DNA of 64,000 nt, taken from assembly GCA_965279735.1 (NCBI GenBank), contig OZ257260.1:1798001-1862000 (forward strand), read 5' to 3'. The DNA comes from CAIUGU01 sp965279735. Lineage in GTDB: Bacteria; Pseudomonadota; Gammaproteobacteria; Steroidobacterales; Steroidobacteraceae. The position numbers and the translations under genes are program-made. The notes under the pieces were generated by a model. That model was given only the letters and a program-made list of their open reading frames with translations. It was not told where the DNA came from and did not search any database. This document shows, piece by piece, positions 59,444-64,000 of the stretch. How positions within the stretch are numbered: the first letter of the stretch is position 1; each line of letters opens with the position of its first letter.

Positions 59444-61374
59444 CGATACTTCTGGTCGCGGAACAGTTCGTATGCAGTCTGGTAGATCGCGACGCCCAGG
59501 TCGGTCAGCTGCTCGTTCGGCGCAACTTCGGTATAGCTGTCCGCAGCGCGGTTGTACTGCACCGTGTTCAGCTCCTTGTTGAGGCCGAACACCGCCAGCT
59601 CCCCTTCCTTGTAGACCGCGACGTCGTGGTTGTGACTGAAGAGCGTCATGCGCTCGCAGGCCGCGCACGCCAGCACATCGGTCCCGAAGAAAGGTGCTTC
59701 ATACGCGAAGCCGAGGAGGCCGAGTACCGTTGGCGCCACATCGATCTGGCTCGTCAGGGTCGTGACGGCCTGTGGCTGGATATGCGCCGGGGCATAGATC
59801 ATGAGCGGAATTTCATAGGTCTTGAGCGGAATTTCCGCCTTGCCGTACACGCGCGCACCGTGATCGCCGAGAACGACGAATACCGTGTCCTTGAACCAGT
59901 CATGCTTCTCTGCTTCCTTGAGGAAGTAACCGAGTGCGAAGTCTGCGTAACGCACACCCGCCGCCCGGCCTCCTCCCTTCGCCGCAACGCCGGGGATTCC
60001 CTCACGGAAGGTGAAGGGCTTGTGGTTCGAGGTCGTCATGACGATTGAGAAGAACGGTTCCTTCGCATTCGAGCGCTCGTCGAAATAAGTGAGTGCACGG
60101 TCAAACAGGTCTTCATCGCTCACGCCCCAGATGTTGGCGAAGCGGACATGGTCGATGTCGTTGCGGTCGAGCACCGCATACCCGTTGTGCTCGTAGAAAT
60201 AGTTCATGTTGTCGAAGTAGCCATAGCCGCCATACAGGAAGCTCGTGCTGTAGCCCTGTTTCGACATGATCTGTCCCCAGGTCGCGATGCCTTCGTTGTT
60301 CGGGCGACGCAGGATCGAAACGCTCGGAATCGGCGGGAAGGACGCGGTGATGGCTTCCAGGCCTCGCACAGTCCGGGTACCCGACGCATACATGTTCTTG
60401 AACCACAGTCCCTGCTGGGCAATCCGGTCGAAGTTGGGGGTCAGGTCCTCCTGCGAGCCGTAGAGCTTGCTGAACTCTGCGCCCAGCGATTCTTCGGCGA
60501 CGACCACAACATTGAGCTTGCCGAGGCCAGCCGGTTTCGCGGCAAACTGGCGTTCCATCCGGCCATCCGGCGTGAGACGCATGGGCGTGCCTTGCGATGC
60601 GAAGTATTCGGTCAGCCGGTTGAGGTTCTGTTCGCGTGAACGCGTGAGGTAGTACGCGGGATACTCGATCTCGCTGGTGCGTAAAGCACGGAAAAACGTC
60701 GCAGCGCCGTTGGAGGCGATTTCATTGGCAACCCGGTTTGTCGAATTCGTGTTCGAGGCGGTGAACGATCCCGCATGCACGAACCCGATGCCGAAGCCCA
60801 GCAACGCAAAATGGAGCAGCGCAAAGCCCGTACGCTTGCCGAGACGCATGTTCTCAATGCCGGTTGGGAGCAGACGCTTCCGAAGCAGCAGGAAGACCGC
60901 CAGCGCCAACACGCAGGTCAGTGCCAGGACCGTCTTGACCGGATAGGCATCACGGATGTCGCCGATGACTTCCGTCGGATACATGAGGTAGTCAACGGCC
61001 ACGAGGTTGAAGCGCGCGGAAAACTCCTCGAAGAAGAAGTACTCGACGCAAGCAAGGTAAAGCAGGCCGATCAGGGTCAGCAGGCTGCCCACTGTCATGA
61101 TGATCCGGTTGGCACGGCTCTGGTACCAGCGACTCGGGCTAAGCAGCACGTACAGGATGAAAGGCGTCAGCAGGTAGAGACCCTGGATGAAATCCTTGAA
61201 GGCGCCTACCGGGAGGATCCACCCGAGATCATTGGCGGAGACATCCGCTTCCTGCCCAAATTTCCACCACAGCACGCCACGAAGCAGTGCACCGATGACG
61301 AGGTACACACCGAGAAAGGAGACAATCGGCCATAAGCGGTTGCTGGGACGATTGCTGTTTTGGCTGGAATTCAT
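59440..61374 (-). CDS. LtaS-type phosphoglycerol/phosphoethanolamine transferase (sulfatase fold)
   Basis: 644 residues. Five hydrophobic segments occupy about 1-210. The periplasmic alkaline-phosphatase-like domain carries metal ligand Glu in VVAEESLGAEF, nucleophile Thr in SGTRTVRGLEA, TSNHKPF, and VVLGDHGARV with Asp-His ligands. The C-terminus ends in a Cys pair ACAACERM. Family members transfer phosphoglycerol or phosphoethanolamine from membrane lipid to glycans or lipid A. It is co-transcribed with a PAP2 phosphatase. Confidence 0.87.
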   Translation of the reverse strand: MNSSQNSNRPSNRLWPIVSFLGVYLVIGALLRGVLWWKFGQEADVSANDLGWILPVGAFKDFIQGLYLLTPFILYVLLSPSRWYQSRANRIIMTVGSLLTLIGLLYLACVEYFFFEEFSARFNLVAVDYLMYPTEVIGDIRDAYPVKTVLALTCVLALAVFLLLRKRLLPTGIENMRLGKRTGFALLHFALLGFGIGFVHAGSFTASNTNSTNRVANEIASNGAATFFRALRTSEIEYPAYYLTRSREQNLNRLTEYFASQGTPMRLTPDGRMERQFAAKPAGLGKLNVVVVAEESLGAEFSKLYGSQEDLTPNFDRIAQQGLWFKNMYASGTRTVRGLEAITASFPPIPSVSILRRPNNEGIATWGQIMSKQGYSTSFLYGGYGYFDNMNYFYEHNGYAVLDRNDIDHVRFANIWGVSDEDLFDRALTYFDERSNAKEPFFSIVMTTSNHKPFTFREGIPGVAAKGGGRAAGVRYADFALGYFLKEAEKHDWFKDTVFVVLGDHGARVYGKAEIPLKTYEIPLMIYAPAHIQPQAVTTLTSQIDVAPTVLGLLGFAYEAPFFGTDVLACAACERMTLFSHNHDVAVYKEGELAVFGLNKELNTVQYNRAADSYTEVAPNEQLTDLGVAIYQTAYELFRDQKYR

Positions 61375-61385
61375 CCGGATTTCCT

Positions 61386-63047
61386 TCAGAAAGAACGACG
61401 CGTTTCAATGAGAAGCTGGACGCCATCGATGCCCGGCTCGCGGTCGAGAGGCATGGCGAGGTCGACGTGAATGACGTTGCCGAGACCGGAGCGCAGGCTG
61501 CCGAAGCGCAGCCCGAGACCGACGTCCTTCAGCAAGCCGCTTGATGGACCCGCAACGGGGTCGTCGCCCCACACGCGGCCGGCATCGAAGAAAACCGCAC
61601 CGCCCACCTGGAAAAGCTGGAAGGGACGCCAGTCCGTGTAGAAGCGTTCCTCGAGGGTGAGCGTTGCTCGGGCGGACCCGGCCTGGTAGCGCAGGGGGTA
61701 GCCGCGCAGGCCGTTGTCGCCGCCCAGAAGGATCTGGTGATCGGGATCGAGGTTGTTGCCGAATTCACCGGTCAGAGATGCAAAGAACACGCGACGGGGT
61801 GATTGCCGCGCGTAGAAACTCGTCTCTGTTTCGAAGAGGCCATTGCTCAAGCCCCCTCCTTCAACCCGTCCGGTGAAGGAAGCCGATCCGAGCAGGAAGC
61901 GGTCTGTCCCCAGCTCAACGCCTGCACCCGTCGTCGCGCCCAGCATCAATGCAGAACGATCCGAGCCGAAGATGGGATCAGCAACGCCGGCCGTCAGTCG
62001 CAGCGAACGTCCAAGGCGAATGTCTTCGGTGCGGCCGATCTGGTTGAGATTGCGGGTCGTGCGGAAATTGTCTTCAAGCCATTCGATGCCGGCCCACGGA
62101 TACGTCAGTGTCCGGTCTTCCGGCAACACGCCGACCAAGGGTTGATCGCCCGGCGTGAAGCGGTTGCGCTCGTAGTGCATGCCACCGAGGTATCGGGTGA
62201 TCCACCCGTCATGCCTGCCCGCGAACCAACCACCGTCGATATCGAGCAAGCCGCGGTCGGCATCGAACTGGTCGATGATCTCGCCGCGGTCGTAGCGGCT
62301 GACAGTGCTCAGTCCACTCGATGCAGTGACTGCAAAACTCCAGGGCGTATCGAGCGAGTAGAAGGGCCGCTCGAGCGTCGCCGCGTGCAGGTAGCCGTCG
62401 CTCGAATCCGCATAGTCGAGACCGAGATGCCACCAGCTACCGAGCAGGTTGGGATCGTTGTAATTGACGAGCCACGACGTCCGGTCGACGTTCGACGAAC
62501 GTTCGAGCCCGATGGTTTTGCCCCAGCCGAGGAAGTTCGAATCCTTGAGTTCGACGCTGGACCGGTTGGCACCGCCCGAACGACCGAAGGAAATCCCCGG
62601 GGTCAGCGTCCAGACATCGTGGGCGCGGACCTCCACGTCAACCGTGTTGTCCTCGTGATAGAGAACCGGAACTACGCTGGCATCGTTGAAATAGCGACGG
62701 GTGCGGAGGATGCGCGCCGTTTCATCGAGATTCCGCCTGACGTACGGATCGCCGGAATTGAAGAGCAGTTGCGGCTCGATCGTGTCGGTATCGGTAGAAG
62801 CGTGCAGCCGGTTGGCCAGACGATAGAGACCGTTCCAGTCACGACCCGGCCTCGCCTCGAACACATCGTCGACCACGATGCGCACATCGCCGATGCGGGC
62901 ACCCTTGGCCTCGAGTTCCGCATCGCTCGGGATGGGTTGGGAGGGCGAGTCGCCGGCAGCCGCTGCAACGGAATGCAGCGCCAGCATCGCTGCAAGTACA
63001 CGCGCCTCTCGTAGCACCGGTGGCTCCCCCGCTTCCGGATCCACCAT
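61386..63047 (-). CDS. Omp85/TamA-like surface-antigen barrel protein
   Basis: 553 residues. A signal-like stretch near residues 15-32 precedes one or two POTRA-like segments (NSGDPYVRRNLDETARILRT, VDVEVRAHDVWTLTP). A 16-strand-type barrel follows (GWGKTIGLERSS, YNDPNLLGSWWHLGLDY) with the Omp85 hallmark GGDNGLRGYPLRYQAG near the C-terminus. It ends LLIETRRSF, an aromatic residue as in BAM substrates. Omp85 proteins insert or move proteins or lipids. Its gene is 11 bp upstream of the LtaS-type gene. Confidence 0.83.
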   Translation of the reverse strand: MVDPEAGEPPVLREARVLAAMLALHSVAAAAGDSPSQPIPSDAELEAKGARIGDVRIVVDDVFEARPGRDWNGLYRLANRLHASTDTDTIEPQLLFNSGDPYVRRNLDETARILRTRRYFNDASVVPVLYHEDNTVDVEVRAHDVWTLTPGISFGRSGGANRSSVELKDSNFLGWGKTIGLERSSNVDRTSWLVNYNDPNLLGSWWHLGLDYADSSDGYLHAATLERPFYSLDTPWSFAVTASSGLSTVSRYDRGEIIDQFDADRGLLDIDGGWFAGRHDGWITRYLGGMHYERNRFTPGDQPLVGVLPEDRTLTYPWAGIEWLEDNFRTTRNLNQIGRTEDIRLGRSLRLTAGVADPIFGSDRSALMLGATTGAGVELGTDRFLLGSASFTGRVEGGGLSNGLFETETSFYARQSPRRVFFASLTGEFGNNLDPDHQILLGGDNGLRGYPLRYQAGSARATLTLEERFYTDWRPFQLFQVGGAVFFDAGRVWGDDPVAGPSSGLLKDVGLGLRFGSLRSGLGNVIHVDLAMPLDREPGIDGVQLLIETRRSF

Positions 63048-63136
63048 GGATCCGTTTCCTGCCGCGTTAGACGGGGGGTCTCGAGAGAATCAATCGGTGG
63101 AAAATACGTATAAGCATGAGTGACTAGATCGGCTTC

Positions 63137-64000
63137 TCAAGGACGCGGCAGGATTGTGACGCGACCAGGCGCCCGTTCAGCCTGCAACGTGGTGGTGGCC
63201 AGCACTGCATCGATGGCCTGGTCGGGCGAGAGTCCCTCCACGGAACCGCGCAGGATCACCTGCGAAGCGGCGGCCTGGCTTGCGGGGGAGGCAAAGACGA
63301 TATCGCGCCCGGACTCGCGACCCGCCCAGACAAGGAATTCCACCAGCGGCCGCTCATCGACTTCAAAGGAGGGTGCGATCGCAGCGGCCCACTCCCATTC
63401 GGCGGCATCCGCAGCGAGAGGCTGGCGATCGACATTGCCTGAGGCCGACACGATCAGCTGCTCACCCGCGGCACCCTGCAGCGAGCCATCGGTGCGCCGC
63501 AATTCGATACGTCCCTCGCGCACGCTCACGCGCAGTGCATCGTCGAGCACCCGCACTTCATATTGCGTACCCAGATGCCGCACGTCGCCATAAGGCGTTG
63601 CGAGCACGAGAGGACGATCCGCTGTATTGCCCTTGCCGGCATCGACGTAGACCGCGCCGCGCGTGACCGTGACATGTTCGGCGGAATCGACCAGCACCTC
63701 GGTGTTGCTGTCGAGTCGCAGCGAAATTCCGGTGTTGAACGCAATTGCAGCGCGACCGCCCGCTGTCGTCAGCCGGTCTCCCGCCTTGACGGGCTGCTGG
63801 GCTGCCACGCGCGATTCAGACGCCCAGGTGGCTTCCCCCGAAACCTGTGCAATACGGGCTACCGGTTCACCCGTGGGTGCCGACAGCCACACATTGATGC
63901 CAATCCCAATGACAGCAACAGCCGCCACGGCAGCGCCCAGAAATTGCCATTGCCTGCGTGAGCTCGTGCGCTTCGAGAGTGTGGCCTGCCATTCGGCATG
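63137..64000 (-). CDS. FecR-domain protein with C-terminal STN domain (5' end off window)
   Basis: At least 287 residues, with the start beyond base 64000. The visible N-terminus is cytoplasmic (HAEWQATLSKRTSSRRQWQF) followed by a transmembrane helix GAAVAAVAVIGIGINVWL. The FecR periplasmic domain contains RLTTAGGRAAIAFNTGISLR, HVTVTRGAVYVDAG and YGDVRHLGTQYEVRVLDDAL. The last 70 residues form an STN domain (FLVWAGRESGRDIVFASP, QAIDAVLATTTLQAERAPGR). FecR proteins are anti-sigma factors for ECF sigmas; the sigma gene probably lies just to the right of the window. A partner is the STN receptor at 56422. Confidence 0.85.
   Translation of the reverse strand, partial: HAEWQATLSKRTSSRRQWQFLGAAVAAVAVIGIGINVWLSAPTGEPVARIAQVSGEATWASESRVAAQQPVKAGDRLTTAGGRAAIAFNTGISLRLDSNTEVLVDSAEHVTVTRGAVYVDAGKGNTADRPLVLATPYGDVRHLGTQYEVRVLDDALRVSVREGRIELRRTDGSLQGAAGEQLIVSASGNVDRQPLAADAAEWEWAAAIAPSFEVDERPLVEFLVWAGRESGRDIVFASPASQAAASQVILRGSVEGLSPDQAIDAVLATTTLQAERAPGRVTILPRP

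Noticed and set aside
61803..63014. Rightward frame of 403 codons across the Omp85 gene
   Set aside because: The Omp85 strand pattern and GGDNGLRGYPL motif identify the coding strand; the opposite frame is a composition artefact.

Overview
The window reads as chromosomal DNA of a GC-rich gammaproteobacterium. LolB, RlmKL, the lolB-ispE-tRNA-prs-rplY-pth-ychF block and the divergent hemA-prfA pair are gammaproteobacterial hallmarks. The many exported haem, DUF1592, DUF1501-like and TonB/FecR proteins suggest an environmental lineage such as Steroidobacterales or Nevskiales; that placement is inference. I see no prophage, transposase, integrase or CRISPR array. Coding density is high, with many 1-4 nt start/stop overlaps.

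Layout. (1) 1-1829: 3'-truncated patatin/Omp85 fusion. (2) 1973-14715: a large exported redox cluster. Three leftward genes (single-haem protein, duplicated haem plus LamG lipoprotein, Tat-exported DUF1501-like protein) diverge from seven rightward genes (HzsA-related di-haem beta-propeller lipoprotein, SH3-barrel protein, barrel lipoprotein, TlpA thioredoxin, DUF4266 lipoprotein, DUF3570, DUF3187). The divergent gap holds a perfect inverted repeat. (3) 14712-21044: polyphosphate:AMP phosphotransferase, agmatine deiminase, GNAT, PAP2 phosphatase, an OmpR-type two-component pair and a small YqaA-like membrane protein. (4) 21005-24348: copper cassette of CopL, TolC-type protein and multicopper oxidase. 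(5) 24426-26852: a DUF1592-type di-haem protein. (6) 26953-29264: two PLP enzymes, probably for sulfur amino acids. (7) 29310-41451: a polyamine region with PotFGHI uptake, N-carbamoylputrescine amidase, a PuuC-type dehydrogenase, PuuR and a divergent omega-aminotransferase; queD, an unknown zinc-ribbon gene and rlmKL lie inside it. With the agmatine deiminase at 16170, these genes could take agmatine to putrescine and on to GABA. (8) 41456-46686: a palindromic repeat, terminator, TorF-type porin, a frameshifted cupin gene, a lectin-like secreted protein and a TIR-transmembrane protein. (9) 46746-56412: housekeeping block with two tRNAs. (10) 56422-64000: envelope cluster of STN-TonB receptor, PAP2 phosphatase, LtaS-type transferase, Omp85 protein and a FecR protein ending in an STN domain, which runs off the right edge.

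The best candidates for undescribed biology are the exported redox cluster, the TIR-TM-sensor protein and the FecR/STN/TonB-Omp85-LtaS-PAP2 envelope cluster. Several long hairpins (potF-potG, potF leader, rplY 3' end, prs-rplY, and a terminator touching tRNA-Gln) suggest post-transcriptional control. All functions are assigned from sequence motifs read by eye; no database search was run.
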